Assembly (NCBI RefSeq): GCF_900105045.1
Contig: NZ_LT629739.1
Coordinates: forward strand, 1,798,001 to 1,862,000
Direction of reading: 5' to 3'
DNA from: Brevibacterium picturae
GTDB lineage: Bacteria > Actinomycetota > Actinomycetes > Actinomycetales > Brevibacteriaceae
DNA: 64,000 nucleotides
The position numbers and the translations under genes are program-made. Of the stretch, positions 46,105 through 55,423 are shown piece after piece. The stretch's first letter is position 1; each line of letters opens with the position of its first letter. The notes beneath the pieces were generated by a model. The model did not search any database and was not told the DNA's origin. It was given only the letters and a program-made list of their open reading frames with translations.

Positions 46105-46788
46105 GTGAGCACCAGCCCCTCAACCATCGTCTTCGACGTCAACGAAACCCTGTCGGACATGTCACCGTTGGCCGGGCTCTTCGAGGAGGTCGGCGCGCCC
46201 GGAGCGCTGGCCGAGCTCTGGTTCACCACCCTGCTCAGAGACGGCTTTGCCCTGACCGCGGCCGGCGACAACGTCGGATTCTCCGAATTGGGCACCGACG
46301 CGCTGCACCGCCTGCTGACAAGCGTCGACCTCGACCGGGACCGGAGTCAGGCGGTGGAGCACATCATGGCCGGCATGGCATCGCTGCGTGTGCACCCGGA
46401 CGTCCCCGAAGGAGTCCGCGGTCTGTGTCAGGCCGGGTATCGACTGATCACCTTGTCCAACGGTTCCACCGCGATTGCTGAGAGTCTCCTCGAGCGCGCT
46501 GGGATCGGCGACTCGTTCTTGTCACTGCTCTCGGTCGAAGACGCACCGGCGTGGAAACCGGCGGCGGCTGCTTACCACTACGCTGTACTCACGTGCAGCG
46601 CGGAACCGTCGGAGATGATGCTGGTCGCCGTCCACCCCTGGGACATCCACGGTGCAGCAAGGGCAGGCCTTCAAACGGCTTGGCTCAACCGCTCGGGCGC
46701 TTCCTACCCCAACTGCTTCTCTCCACCGGACAACACCGTCACCGACTTGACCGATCTCTCGTCCGTCCTGGCAGCCAGGGTCGCATGA
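46105..46788 (+). CDS. Haloacid dehalogenase type II family hydrolase
   Basis: A 227-residue HAD-superfamily protein of the L-2-haloacid dehalogenase type. The nucleophilic Asp is in TIVFDVNETLSDMSPL (FDVNETL is typical), motif II Ser/Thr is in LITLSNGSTAIAESLLER, motif III Lys is in APAWKPAAAAYHYA and motif IV is HPWDIHGAARAGLQTAW. AAGGAG lies 6 nt before GTG 46105. Physiological substrates of such proteins are seldom haloacids. It is followed by the nitroreductase-like gene 79 nt downstream. Confidence 0.87.
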   Translation: MSTSPSTIVFDVNETLSDMSPLAGLFEEVGAPGALAELWFTTLLRDGFALTAAGDNVGFSELGTDALHRLLTSVDLDRDRSQAVEHIMAGMASLRVHPDVPEGVRGLCQAGYRLITLSNGSTAIAESLLERAGIGDSFLSLLSVEDAPAWKPAAAAYHYAVLTCSAEPSEMMLVAVHPWDIHGAARAGLQTAWLNRSGASYPNCFSPPDNTVTDLTDLSSVLAARVA

Positions 46789-46867
46789 GCCGACGTCAGG
46801 ACCAGCTCCTGTCCAGCATCAGGCGAAGGATTGACGCCGGTCATCTCACGGTGCCAGTGTTGGCCGC

Positions 46868-47605
46868 ATGAATGCCGACATACGCTTCTATTTCGACCCG
46901 GTCTGCCCTTTTGCCTGGATGACGAGCAAATGGGTGCGGCAGGTGCAGGCACAGCGTGACTACACCGTGGACTGGAGATTCATCTCATTGCGTCTGATCA
47001 ATGCCGACGTTGACTACGATGCGCAGTTTCCACGCGAATACGAAGCGGGGCATACGGCCGGACTCCGACTTCTGAGAGTCGCAGCTCGGGCTCGAGCTGA
47101 ACACGGCCGCGACTCCTTGGGTGCCTTGTATGCGGCGATGGGGAGGCACATCTTCGATGGTGCGGCAGATTGGCCGACCCACCGACCCGAAGGCGAGTTG
47201 CGTGAAGAGCGCGGGACGCGGGAGTTCGCGGAACCGATCCTCGCCGAGGCTGGCTTGCCCGTGGAATTGGCGCAGGCTCTCGACGACGAAACCTGGGACG
47301 CTGAGATCCAGCAGGAGACGGATGAGGCTCTCGCGCTGACAGGGAAGGACGTGGGCACGCCGATCATCCACTTCTCGCCGCCCGAAGGGGTGGCTTTCTT
47401 CGGACCGGTGATCAGTCGGCTGCCCGATGACGACTCGGCCGTCGAACTCTGGGACCATGTCGTCGGACTGGCAAGCTTTCCCGGCTTCTCGGAGCTCAAA
47501 CGAAGTCTGCGGGAGCGACCGCAGCTTGCTGCTTTCGGAGTCGACACTGATTCCGCTGGTCAGCAGGAGGACTGGCATGGCGGCAGCCGTCGGCACAAGA
47601 AGTGA
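46868..47605 (+). CDS. Mycothiol-dependent nitroreductase (Rv2466c) family protein
   Basis: A 245-residue DsbA/thioredoxin-fold protein resembling Mycobacterium tuberculosis Rv2466c, a mycothiol-dependent reductase. It has RFYFDPVCPFAWMTSKWVR, then FISLRLINAD, LYAAMGRHIFDG, DVGTPIIHFS and the characteristic GVAFFGPVISRLPD. The active site reads CPFA rather than CPWC: the second Cys is replaced by Ala, so a one-Cys mechanism via mycothiol is implied. The C-terminal ~30 residues are a polar tail. A strong terminator follows. Confidence 0.85.
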   Translation: MNADIRFYFDPVCPFAWMTSKWVRQVQAQRDYTVDWRFISLRLINADVDYDAQFPREYEAGHTAGLRLLRVAARARAEHGRDSLGALYAAMGRHIFDGAADWPTHRPEGELREERGTREFAEPILAEAGLPVELAQALDDETWDAEIQQETDEALALTGKDVGTPIIHFSPPEGVAFFGPVISRLPDDDSAVELWDHVVGLASFPGFSELKRSLRERPQLAAFGVDTDSAGQQEDWHGGSRRHKK

Positions 47606-47623
47606 TCGGGCTGTATGCGATTC

Positions 47624-47657
47624 GGCCCCTGCAGGACGCTCTCGTCCTGCAGGGGCC
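47624..47657. terminator. Strong hairpin between convergent genes
   Basis: A 15-bp perfect stem (GGCCCCTGCAGGACG, 47624-47638, with 47643-47657) closes a 4-nt CTCT loop and is followed by TTCCT on the plus strand. It lies between the nitroreductase-like gene and the convergent cytochrome-b-type gene and should serve both. Confidence 0.9.
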
Positions 47658-47714
47658 TTCCTCGTCCGGCGCTTCCGGCCACATCCCGGAGTCTCTCCGG
47701 CAGCGCATATTCTG

Positions 47715-50258
47715 CTAGCGGCTGCTGACGCGGCCGAACATATTCGCGATCGGCGCCAACAGCATCGGCCTGGCGGCGAACCAGCCGCCGACGATGACCG
47801 CCAGTGACGCCACGAACCAGATGAAACCGACCCAGCTCACATCATCCGAACCCCCGTACATGTGGTTGAGGTTCTGACGCATGCCCGTGGCGAACACGAG
47901 GAACACGTGGATGATGATGAACACGACGAAGAAGATCATCGTCGGGAAGTGAATCGCACGAGCCAACGGTGCCGGGTAGATCTTGTTGAGCTTGGCAGCG
48001 TCCTTCGGCCACCATTCGCTCATCCGCACACCGGTGATCGCAGCCAGCGGAGCCGCAACGAACACAACGAGGAAGTACATCAGCTGCTGGAGCGAGTTGT
48101 AGTTGACCCACCCGTGTTCGGTCGGCCAATCCAACATCGCGTACTGCAGCATCGCCGAGACGGCGTTCGGGAAGACCTCCCAGCTCGTCGGCACGATCCG
48201 CGCCCAGTGTCCGGAGGCGAACAGCAGCACGACGAAGACCACGCCGTTGGCCAGCCAGAACAGATCAATGCCTGTGTGGAACCACAGGTTGATGCTGATC
48301 TTCTTACCACCCTTCTTCGGGGTGTAGAAGGCCGGCGGCTTCTGCTGATATCTCACCTGCAGACCCGAGCGGATGATGAGGACCATGAAGAAGACGTTGA
48401 GGAAGTGCGTCCAGCTCGCCCACGCCGGGAACCCGTCATCGACGAACTCCGGCAGAGCGTACTCGCCCGGATACTTCTCGAGGAACTCCGGCACACCGGG
48501 CAGGGTCGTGAGCCCGCGTGCCGCGAGGACCAAGATGCCGGCAACGACGATGAGTCCGCCGAGCCCCAGGCCACCGAGCTTCGCCCACTGGCCCACGGAC
48601 TTCGAACCGATCATCGTCGGTTCCTTCTTCTTCGCGGCCGTTCCCGATGCTTTCGCCGAGGCGGCCGCCGGCGAGGGTTTGGCCGCTGAGCTCGCGGCCG
48701 GAGCCTTTTTGGCAGGTGCGGAGCTCGTCTTCGCGGCAGGTTTGTCTGCCGGTTTCGCTGCGGGTTTCGCCGTCGGCTTGTCCGTCGCCTTGGCGGCGGG
48801 TTTGCCCATCGGTTTCCTCTGAGCAGGTCCCGTCGACTTGGACAGTCCGGATCTCGTCGATTTCGGGTCCGCCGAGGTGGCCGCCGGCTTTTCGTCAGGC
48901 GCGGACTTGTCGCCCGAGCTCGAGGCTGCGACAGCGGCACCGGCTGCACCGGCACCGACGGCAGCTGCTCCTGCGGCTGCCGCTGGAGCAGCCGAGGAAG
49001 ACTCAGATGGTTTCTCGTCTGGAGCCGAGGCGACAGACGAATCACTTTCAGCAGCCGGAGCCGTCGAGCTCGATTCGGCCGCAGCTGAATCGGTCGAGGC
49101 AGGAGCGAATCCTTCTGGGGGCCATGGGTCCCCGCCTGCCACGCGAGGCAGTCCTCGTCGCAGAGGAGTATCGCTGAGCTCACCGGATGACTTCTTCCCG
49201 GAGGCGGCAGCAGCACCAGCGCCGACAGCTCCGGCCGTCGCAGCGGCGGCCGGAGCAGCCGATGACTTGTCGGTTTCCGTGGACGCATCATCTGCGGCTG
49301 GAGCTTCTCCACCCGCGGACGTGCTCGAGCCCGCAGCACCATCAGCCGCAGGAGCACTCTCACCTGCAGGTGGAGTCGAAGGTGCGGCCGCGGCTGGAGA
49401 TGCAGAAGGTGCAGCCGCGGCCTTCGCACCTGCAGGGGCAAGGCCCTCTGGGGGCCAAGGGTCGCCACCGGCAACGCGGGGCAGACCGCGGCGCAGCGGA
49501 ACATCCCCGGCGGGGGCAGTCCCAGCCGCCGCAGAGGAGTCAGCCGGCTCAGCGTCCGCGGACGCTTGGGATGCGGGCTCAGTGTCGGCATCGGACGCGA
49601 CGGCTGCACCAGCGACTGCTGCTCCCGCACCTGCGGCACCGGCAGCAGCCGGAGCAACAGACGAGGAGTCAGAGTCGGACTGAGCTGCGGGCTCGGCCTC
49701 GGGGGCTGCTGACGCAGCTTCCGAATTCGATGGCGCCTTCACACCGGCAGGCGCGAGGCCCTCTGGGGGCCAAGGGTCACCACCGGCAACGCGGGGCAGG
49801 CCACGGCGCAGCGGAACCTCGATGCTCGCCTCGGCGGCAGGAGCGGACGACTGGGCAGAAGTTGATTCAGACGGCTGCTCAGCAGCGTCACCTGAGTCCG
49901 CATCCGTATCGGATGCGGCGGCCACTGTTCCAACCGCTGCACCGGCAGCGACACCGGTCGCGCCGACTGCAGCACCGGCGCCGAGGGAGCCGGACTCATC
50001 GGCTTCCTCCGACTCTCCGGCAGCGTCAGCCTCGACGGCGGTCGGCTGTTCAGCCTCGGCGGGCGACTCGGCCGCAACGGACTGGTCGGTGTCGACCTGC
50101 TCGGCCGCGTCTACGGATTCGACCGGCTCGGCCGACTCAACCGAGACAGCGGAAGTGCCCGGCTCGATCGGCTCGCCGATGGTTCCCTCTGGGGGCCATG
50201 GCTCACCGCCCGGCTCTCTGGGCAGGCCCGAGCGCAGCGAACTGGAATACGTGGCCAT
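47715..50258 (-). CDS. ETF-linked cytochrome b-like membrane protein with a repeated N-terminal motif
   Basis: An 847-residue protein in two parts. Residues 1-550 are disordered, Ala/Ser/Pro/Glu-rich and carry four copies of a motif: a first variant (LRSGLPREPGGEPWPPEG, 8-25) and PLRRGLPRVAGGDPWPPEG at 149-167, 254-272 and 365-383. A Lys/Pro/Ala stretch (about 470-545) follows. Residues 560-847 are a di-haem cytochrome b561-like membrane domain with His in SWTHFLNVFFM, LWFHTGIDLFWL, and AIHFPTMIFFVVFIIIHVF. The start ATG follows the etfA stop by one base, so it is coupled to the flavoprotein. A role in passing electrons between ETF and the respiratory chain is inference; the repeat function is unknown. 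Confidence 0.8.
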   Translation of the reverse strand: MATYSSSLRSGLPREPGGEPWPPEGTIGEPIEPGTSAVSVESAEPVESVDAAEQVDTDQSVAAESPAEAEQPTAVEADAAGESEEADESGSLGAGAAVGATGVAAGAAVGTVAAASDTDADSGDAAEQPSESTSAQSSAPAAEASIEVPLRRGLPRVAGGDPWPPEGLAPAGVKAPSNSEAASAAPEAEPAAQSDSDSSSVAPAAAGAAGAGAAVAGAAVASDADTEPASQASADAEPADSSAAAGTAPAGDVPLRRGLPRVAGGDPWPPEGLAPAGAKAAAAPSASPAAAAPSTPPAGESAPAADGAAGSSTSAGGEAPAADDASTETDKSSAAPAAAATAGAVGAGAAAASGKKSSGELSDTPLRRGLPRVAGGDPWPPEGFAPASTDSAAAESSSTAPAAESDSSVASAPDEKPSESSSAAPAAAAGAAAVGAGAAGAAVAASSSGDKSAPDEKPAATSADPKSTRSGLSKSTGPAQRKPMGKPAAKATDKPTAKPAAKPADKPAAKTSSAPAKKAPAASSAAKPSPAAASAKASGTAAKKKEPTMIGSKSVGQWAKLGGLGLGGLIVVAGILVLAARGLTTLPGVPEFLEKYPGEYALPEFVDDGFPAWASWTHFLNVFFMVLIIRSGLQVRYQQKPPAFYTPKKGGKKISINLWFHTGIDLFWLANGVVFVVLLFASGHWARIVPTSWEVFPNAVSAMLQYAMLDWPTEHGWVNYNSLQQLMYFLVVFVAAPLAAITGVRMSEWWPKDAAKLNKIYPAPLARAIHFPTMIFFVVFIIIHVFLVFATGMRQNLNHMYGGSDDVSWVGFIWFVASLAVIVGGWFAARPMLLAPIANMFGRVSSR

Positions 50259-50259
50259 A

Positions 50260-51246
50260 TCAGGACTTGTTCTCTTTCAAGGTCTCGATCGACTGCGGCA
50301 CGACCTTGAACAGGTCGCCGACGACGCCGTAATCGGCGATGTCGAAGATCGGCGCTTCGCCGTCCTTGTTCACAGCAACGATGGTCTTCGAGGTCTGCAT
50401 GCCGGCCTTGTGCTGGATCGCACCGGAGATGCCGAGTGCCACGTAGAGCTGCGGCGACACGGAGACACCGGTCTGTCCGACCTGGTGGGACTGGGCGATG
50501 TATCCGGCATCGACGGCCGCACGCGAGGCACCGAGAGCGGCACCGAGGACATCGGCGAATTCGCCGACGAGTTCGAAGGACTCCTCCGAGCCCACACCAC
50601 GGCCACCGGAGACGACCTTCGAGGCGCCACGCAGCTCGGGACGCGAAGACGTCTCGACGACGGCTTCGAAGGACTCGACCTGGGCCGAGCGCTTGCCGGA
50701 ATCGGCAACCTCGAGTGCCTGCGAGTTCGCGGACTGGGCTTCCCCGCGGGTCTCGATGGATCCCTGGCGGATGGTGATGACGGGGGCACCGAAGGTCGGC
50801 GCCGACGAGGCGGTGTAGCCGCCGCCGTAGACGGAGTGGTTGGCCACGATGCCTTCGCTGTCACGCTCGACGCCGAGGGCATCGACGGACACGGCCGAAC
50901 CGGACCGGACGCCGAAACGTCCGGCGATGTCGCGACCGTCGATCGAGTGTGGAATGAGGATGGCATCGGGCGCGGCCAGGTCGCTCGCGGCGCTCAGGGC
51001 GTCGACGGCGAAGGTTCCGAGCGCGGAATTGCCCTCAGGAACCTCGGCGATGAGTGTCTGGACGGCACCGAAGGATGCGGCCTGCTCGGCGGCAGACTCG
51101 CCCTGGCCGGCAGGAGCGAGGACCAGTGCGACGGGGGTACCGATCTCACCAGCACCGCCGAGGAGCTCAGCGGCCGGCTTCTCCAGCTGGCCTTCGGCAT
51201 CGGCGGTGAGGACGGCGAGAATGGAGTCTTGTGGGAATTCGGACAT
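50260..51246 (-). CDS. etfA: Electron transfer flavoprotein alpha subunit
   Basis: A 328-residue EtfA that binds FAD and shuttles electrons from acyl-CoA and other dehydrogenases. The C-terminal FAD domain has [37 protein letters not shown] and [20 protein letters not shown], all standard. AAGGAG lies before the ATG at 51246. It follows etfB by 11 nt and is followed by the cytochrome-b gene by one nt. It would accept electrons from the beta-oxidation-like Paa steps only if acyl-CoA dehydrogenases are present elsewhere. Confidence 0.95.
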   Translation of the reverse strand: MSEFPQDSILAVLTADAEGQLEKPAAELLGGAGEIGTPVALVLAPAGQGESAAEQAASFGAVQTLIAEVPEGNSALGTFAVDALSAASDLAAPDAILIPHSIDGRDIAGRFGVRSGSAVSVDALGVERDSEGIVANHSVYGGGYTASSAPTFGAPVITIRQGSIETRGEAQSANSQALEVADSGKRSAQVESFEAVVETSSRPELRGASKVVSGGRGVGSEESFELVGEFADVLGAALGASRAAVDAGYIAQSHQVGQTGVSVSPQLYVALGISGAIQHKAGMQTSKTIVAVNKDGEAPIFDIADYGVVGDLFKVVPQSIETLKENKS

Positions 51247-51257
51247 ATCGACTCTCC

Positions 51258-52034
51258 TTAGGCCAGGCGGTTCTTGATGAGGAATTCGGCGAGCTCTGCT
51301 CCACCGTTTCCTTCGTCGACGATCTTCTCTCCGGCTTCACGCGGCGGTTTCTCGGCCACCGTGACCATGATCGATCGTGCAGTGGACTGGTCATTGGCAT
51401 CGACGTCGAGGTCGGACAGGCCGATGACCTCGAACGGCTTCTTCTTCGCGGCCATGATGCCCTTGAAGTTCGGGAAACGGGCCTCGGGAAGCGCCTCGGT
51501 GATGGAGATGACGGCGGGAAGCTGCGCACTGACTTCCTGCTTGCCGCCCTCGACCCCACGGGTGCCTGCTACCTTGCCGTCGCTGATCTCAACCGCGCTC
51601 AGGCCGGTCACATGCGGGAAATCCAGGTGCTCGCCGAGCATGGCCGGGATCATGCCGCCATTGCCATCGGTGGAGACGTTTCCGGTGATGACGAGGTCGA
51701 AGCCGCCGCGGCGGATGGCCGCTGCCAGAACTTCCGAGGTCAGCCCGAGGTCTGCGCCGAGGAGCTCCTCATCACTCACGTGCACGGCATTGTCCGCACC
51801 CATGGCCAGGCCCTTGCGGATCGTGGCGGTCGCGGTGTCGGGTGCCATCGAGACGACGCTCACCTCGGTTCCGTCACTGCCATCTTTATAGGAGAGAGCG
51901 ACTTCGAGCGCACGCTCGCCGATTTCGTCGAGGACCGCTTCCGAGGCGGAACGATCCGCCAAACCGGTCTCCAAATTCAGTTTCCGATCCCCGTATGTGT
52001 CCGGGACCTCTTTGACCAACACCGCGATCTTCAA
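51258..52034 (-). CDS. etfB: Electron transfer flavoprotein beta subunit
   Basis: A 258-residue EtfB. It begins [18 protein letters not shown], has [20 protein letters not shown] sequence ([18 protein letters not shown]) and the AMP-site region [16 protein letters not shown], then the [17 protein letters not shown] region contacting partners. The start is TTG at 52034 with AGGAG 6 nt upstream; no ATG or GTG is as well placed. It opens the etfB-etfA-cytochrome b operon. Confidence 0.94.
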   Translation of the reverse strand: MKIAVLVKEVPDTYGDRKLNLETGLADRSASEAVLDEIGERALEVALSYKDGSDGTEVSVVSMAPDTATATIRKGLAMGADNAVHVSDEELLGADLGLTSEVLAAAIRRGGFDLVITGNVSTDGNGGMIPAMLGEHLDFPHVTGLSAVEISDGKVAGTRGVEGGKQEVSAQLPAVISITEALPEARFPNFKGIMAAKKKPFEVIGLSDLDVDANDQSTARSIMVTVAEKPPREAGEKIVDEGNGGAELAEFLIKNRLA

Positions 52035-52377
52035 GGATGACTCCTATTCCATGGGGCAATTCCGGCTGCTGTGAGACTTCTGTCTCATAATCTACAGCCA
52101 GCGCAATTTCGTTCGACACCCGGGGTCCGCGAGGAAGCCCGGAGAAGTACTCAGTGAATCATCTTACGTGCTGTGTGCCGTACGCAACACGTTTACTGTA
52201 CGAACGATCGAAAGAATTGTGGTGTCGCAGCATGATCGCATCCCGGTCCACGAGGTCATCGCAGACTGAGCCAGGCATGATGAGCGAGGTCACAGAACGG
52301 GCTTTAGACTGGAGACGCCGACTGTGACCAGGAAACGACTGGCGGATCCGCCCGCATCAACGTTGAAGGAGCGCCTC
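52035..52377. other. 343-bp divergent gap between etfB and the AsnC gene
   Basis: It holds the ribosome site for etfB (about 52040-52045) and, on the other side, TAGACT at 52305-52310 before the AsnC gene. Around 52172-52207 CCGTACG and GTACG(A) recur, but I see no clear operator, hairpin or RNA gene. Confidence 0.4.
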
Positions 52378-52836
52378 GTGGCATTCGACCTCGACGATAT
52401 CGACCGCAGCATCATCGCTGCCCTCGTCGACGACTCGCGCCTGAGCGTCCGTCAGCTCGCCGAGCAGGTGCACATCTCCCGATCGGCGGCCCACAAGCGC
52501 TTCTCCGCACTGATCGAATCCGGTGCGATCAGAAAATTCACCGCCGAGGTGGACCGCAGTGCCCTCGGAATGACCGTGACCGCGGTGGTCGTCGTCAAGA
52601 TCGGCGATCGACCCTGGCCCAAGGTCAGGGATGAGCTCGCCGAACTTCCGTTCGTCGAGAAGGTCCAGGCCGTCAGCGGTGACATCGACGCCCTGGTGAC
52701 CGTCAACGCCCCTGACAACACCGCACTGTCGCAGGTCATTCTGCGCCGGATCCACGAAGTCCCAGGGGTGGTGTCGTCGCGTTCGCTGCTCATCCTCGAT
52801 GAGGCAGAAGGACACCGTCCGGGCTCAGGTCACTGA
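52378..52836 (+). CDS. Lrp/AsnC family transcriptional regulator
   Basis: A 152-residue Lrp/AsnC regulator. The N-terminal helix-turn-helix is DIDRSIIAALVDDSRLSVRQ with EQVHISRSAAHKRFSAL, and the C-terminal RAM ligand domain includes VVVVKIGDRPW and VSGDIDALVTVNAPD. The GTG at 52378 is chosen because GAAGGA lies 7 nt upstream and the standard family N-terminus begins there; an upstream GTG at 52324 has no ribosome site. Such regulators sense amino acids, and branched-chain types often control bkd genes like those at 54.3 kb, but two genes intervene. Confidence 0.88.
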   Translation: MAFDLDDIDRSIIAALVDDSRLSVRQLAEQVHISRSAAHKRFSALIESGAIRKFTAEVDRSALGMTVTAVVVVKIGDRPWPKVRDELAELPFVEKVQAVSGDIDALVTVNAPDNTALSQVILRRIHEVPGVVSSRSLLILDEAEGHRPGSGH

Positions 52837-52896
52837 ATCGTCGACCGCGCTCATTCGTTGACGACGCCGAATCGTCGGAGACGTTGATTCTCCGAC

Positions 52897-53544
52897 TCAG
52901 TCCTTCCGGTATTCCCTGATCGCCCTCTCTGACCCGAGCGTCTTCCTCACGGCCCGGACCGTCAGTGCCAATGCGCGCGCCCTCCCATCCGGTCCGGTCT
53001 CACCTGCCGTGACACTGAAGAGGTGCCCCGAGCCGATCGTCAGAAAGACGTACATCGCAGCCCACACGACGGGCACCTCGGTGGTGATGGATCCATCGGA
53101 CTGCCCCCTGGCGATGACTGCCTCGAGGACGTCGCCATCGTCTGCTGAACCTGGCGCAGCGTCGGATTCACTCTCCGCCTCGGCCCTGCGCTCACGTTCC
53201 ACCTCGGCAAAGACATCGTCGGTGATGATGGGCTCGTCGGCGAACATGAGCGTGAGCGCGTCGGGAACCGTGAACAGTTGGGCACACACCCGCTCGACGG
53301 CATCGAGCCCGGGCCCGCTTGCAGGACGAGCGCTCATCAGTGCGTCACCGAACATTCGGGCGCCGAGGCGGGCCACCTCGGCGATCATCGCTTCCCTGTC
53401 CCCGAAATGACGGTACAGAGTGGTCCTGCCGACACCGAGTTCGGACGCCACATCCGACATCGAGGCCGTCGCATTCGCGGCGAGGATCGCCATCGATTCC
53501 CTGACCAGGGCCTCCTTGCCCAGCCGCCCCATCCCCTTCGTCAT
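52897..53544 (-). CDS. TetR family transcriptional regulator
   Basis: A 215-residue TetR regulator: AILAANATASMSDVASELGVG RTTLYRHFGDREAMIAEVAR forms the helix-turn-helix and the remainder a helical ligand domain with a Glu-rich insert (AEAESESDAAPGSADDGD). It is divergent from the gene for a YqeB-like membrane protein and two TGGAAC/GTTCCA inverted repeats lie between, so it most likely represses that gene and itself. Confidence 0.88.
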   Translation of the reverse strand: MTKGMGRLGKEALVRESMAILAANATASMSDVASELGVGRTTLYRHFGDREAMIAEVARLGARMFGDALMSARPASGPGLDAVERVCAQLFTVPDALTLMFADEPIITDDVFAEVERERRAEAESESDAAPGSADDGDVLEAVIARGQSDGSITTEVPVVWAAMYVFLTIGSGHLFSVTAGETGPDGRARALALTVRAVRKTLGSERAIREYRKD

Positions 53545-53610
53545 CCGCGCCCCACCCTTCGTTCTGAGATGTCGACTCCGATCCGGTCGATCTGTCTCGA
53601 TTCTCTCTCA

Positions 53611-53649
53611 TGGAACGGCATTGTTCCAGTTTGGTACACTAGTGTTCCA
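53611..53649. promoter_or_regulatory. Two inverted repeats, candidate TetR operators
   Basis: Site A: TGGAAC (53611-53616) and GTTCCA (53623-53628), 6-nt spacer. Site B: TGGTACACTAGTGTTCCA (53632-53649), a palindrome with one mismatched pair. They lie side by side in the 148-bp divergent gap and share the same half site. Confidence 0.65.
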
Positions 53650-53692
53650 TCGCGATGGCGAGGAATGATGATTGCCACAGCAGGGAGAGACC

Positions 53693-54187
53693 ATGACACG
53701 CGCCGACAACGACCGCTCGACCGCCGACGTCTTCGCGCTCAGTCGAGCCGACATTCTCGTCATCGGCCTCGTCTGCGTCGGCATCGGAGTCGCCCTCGGA
53801 TTCTTCCTCCCTGCAGTGGGCGCCTTCGCAGCGCGGTTTCCGATTCCCTTCGGCGATGTCGTCGAGAAGCTCAGCAAGTTCGATCAGGCCTGGGTGGTCA
53901 TCGCCCGTCCGATCATCGGTGGGGTTCTCGGAGCAATCGCGACCTTCGTCATCAGCGCTTCCACCACTCCCCTGAGTGTCGACGACGACCGGATCCTCGT
54001 CGGTAGGGCCGATGACCATCCGCTGCGGATCTCCCGCGCCGCCTACTCCACCGCCTATTTCGACGGCGGCAAGCTGACCATCCTCACCGAAGGCGGGCAC
54101 CAGGCGTACAAGGGAGACGTCGAAGGCAAGAAGGACAGGGTCGCCGCGGCGTTCACCTCTCGCGGATACCGCTGGGGCGAGATCTGA
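53693..54187 (+). CDS. YqeB-like membrane protein
   Basis: A 164-residue protein with two membrane helices (about residues 23-47 and 71-92) followed by a small C-terminal domain that reads like a bacterial PH domain (VDDDRILVGRADDHPLRISR, AYFDGGKLTILTEGG). This resembles the YqeB family; the function is unknown. GGGAGA precedes the ATG at 53693. The divergent TetR regulator and shared operators suggest ligand-induced expression. Confidence 0.65.
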   Translation: MTRADNDRSTADVFALSRADILVIGLVCVGIGVALGFFLPAVGAFAARFPIPFGDVVEKLSKFDQAWVVIARPIIGGVLGAIATFVISASTTPLSVDDDRILVGRADDHPLRISRAAYSTAYFDGGKLTILTEGGHQAYKGDVEGKKDRVAAAFTSRGYRWGEI

Positions 54188-54316
54188 GCGGCCAAACGTC
54201 CGCCCGACCTGCACGAAACGGCCCTTTCGTCCGCTCTTCACGACGCAAACGCACGCCCCGTCCGAACCTGTTCGCAGACCCTGGATCGGTGACTCGGGTC
54301 ACGCCACCATGGGGCC

Positions 54317-55423
54317 ATGACCATTGACGTTCCCACCTCTCGCCGCTCACTGCCCCAGCTGCAGCCTGTCAGCTTCATCGGTGCAGACGGTCAGCCCACC
54401 GATGCCCCCACCGAGGGCTTAAGCATCCCGAGCGATCGCACGCTGCTCGGTCTGTACCAGAAGATGGTGCAGGTCCGGCGCTTCGAGGCTCAGGTCACCC
54501 ACCTGACTAAGCAGGGGCGCCTGGCAACCTACCCGTCCGCCGCCGGCCAGGAAGCCATCGAGGTCGGTGCCACCACCGCACTGGCACCGGGCGACTGGCT
54601 CTTCCCCACCTACCGCGACACCGCCTCACTGCTGACCCGCGGCGTGCCCGTGACCGAGATCCTCTCCGCCTTCCGCGGCGACTGGCACTGCGGGTTCGAT
54701 CCGAACGAGTACCACACCTCACCTGCGGCGACACCGCTGGCCACACAGACCCTGCATGCGACCGGCTTCGCCATGGCAGCCAAGCTCAAGGGCACCGACG
54801 CCTGCACTCTGACCTTCCTCGGCGACGGCGCCAGCAGTGAGGGCGACACCCACGAAGCCTTCAACTTCGCCTCGGTGTGGCAGACTCCCACCGTCTTCGT
54901 GCTGCAGAACAACCAGTACGCGATCTCGACCCCGCTGCGGGAGCAGTCGAACGCCACGATGCTCGCCGACCGTGCCGCCGGCTACGGCATGCCCGGCATC
55001 CGCGTCGACGGCAACGACATTGCGGCCGTATTCGCCGCCGTGACTGCGGCACTCGAACGCGGCCGGGACGGCGAGGGCCCCACCCTCATCGAGTGCCTGA
55101 CCTATCGGATGGAGTCGCACACGAACTCCGACGACCCCACGAAGTACCGCGACTCAGAAGAGGTCGAGCACTGGAAGCAGTTCGACCCCATCGACCGTCT
55201 CGAGAAGCACCTGCGCTCCGCCGGTGTCCTCGACGACGACGGCGCAGAAGAAATCGCAGCCAGCGCAGAAGTGCTCGCCACGGCGGTCCGCGATGCCATG
55301 AACACCGAGGCCGAGATCGACCCGGCCGAACTCTTCGCCCACGTCTACGCAAACCCTCGCGCCAGCCTCGCCCGGCAGCAGGAAACTCTCGAGGCTGAGC
55401 TCGCAGCGGCGGTTCAGTCATGA
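54317..55423 (+). CDS. 2-oxoacid dehydrogenase E1 alpha subunit, branched-chain/pyruvate type
   Basis: A 368-residue thiamine-diphosphate E1 alpha chain. YQKMVQVRRFEAQVTHL, the phosphorylation-loop-like region, the ThDP motif GDGASSEGDTHEAFNFASVW with NNQYAISTPLREQ, and YRMESHTNSDDPTKYRD are present. Together with the next two genes it forms a 2-oxoacid decarboxylating complex; the E1 alpha/E1 beta split and the sequence style favour branched-chain 2-oxoacid (bkdA) over pyruvate, as actinobacteria usually use a homodimeric pyruvate E1. The start overlaps nothing upstream. Confidence 0.88.
   Translation: MTIDVPTSRRSLPQLQPVSFIGADGQPTDAPTEGLSIPSDRTLLGLYQKMVQVRRFEAQVTHLTKQGRLATYPSAAGQEAIEVGATTALAPGDWLFPTYRDTASLLTRGVPVTEILSAFRGDWHCGFDPNEYHTSPAATPLATQTLHATGFAMAAKLKGTDACTLTFLGDGASSEGDTHEAFNFASVWQTPTVFVLQNNQYAISTPLREQSNATMLADRAAGYGMPGIRVDGNDIAAVFAAVTAALERGRDGEGPTLIECLTYRMESHTNSDDPTKYRDSEEVEHWKQFDPIDRLEKHLRSAGVLDDDGAEEIAASAEVLATAVRDAMNTEAEIDPAELFAHVYANPRASLARQQETLEAELAAAVQS

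Noticed and set aside
49187..50332. Open frames opposite the repetitive cytochrome-b N-terminus
   Set aside because: They come from the Ala/Ser/Pro-rich repeats in other frames and are mostly Arg/His/Pro/Gln; no independent support.
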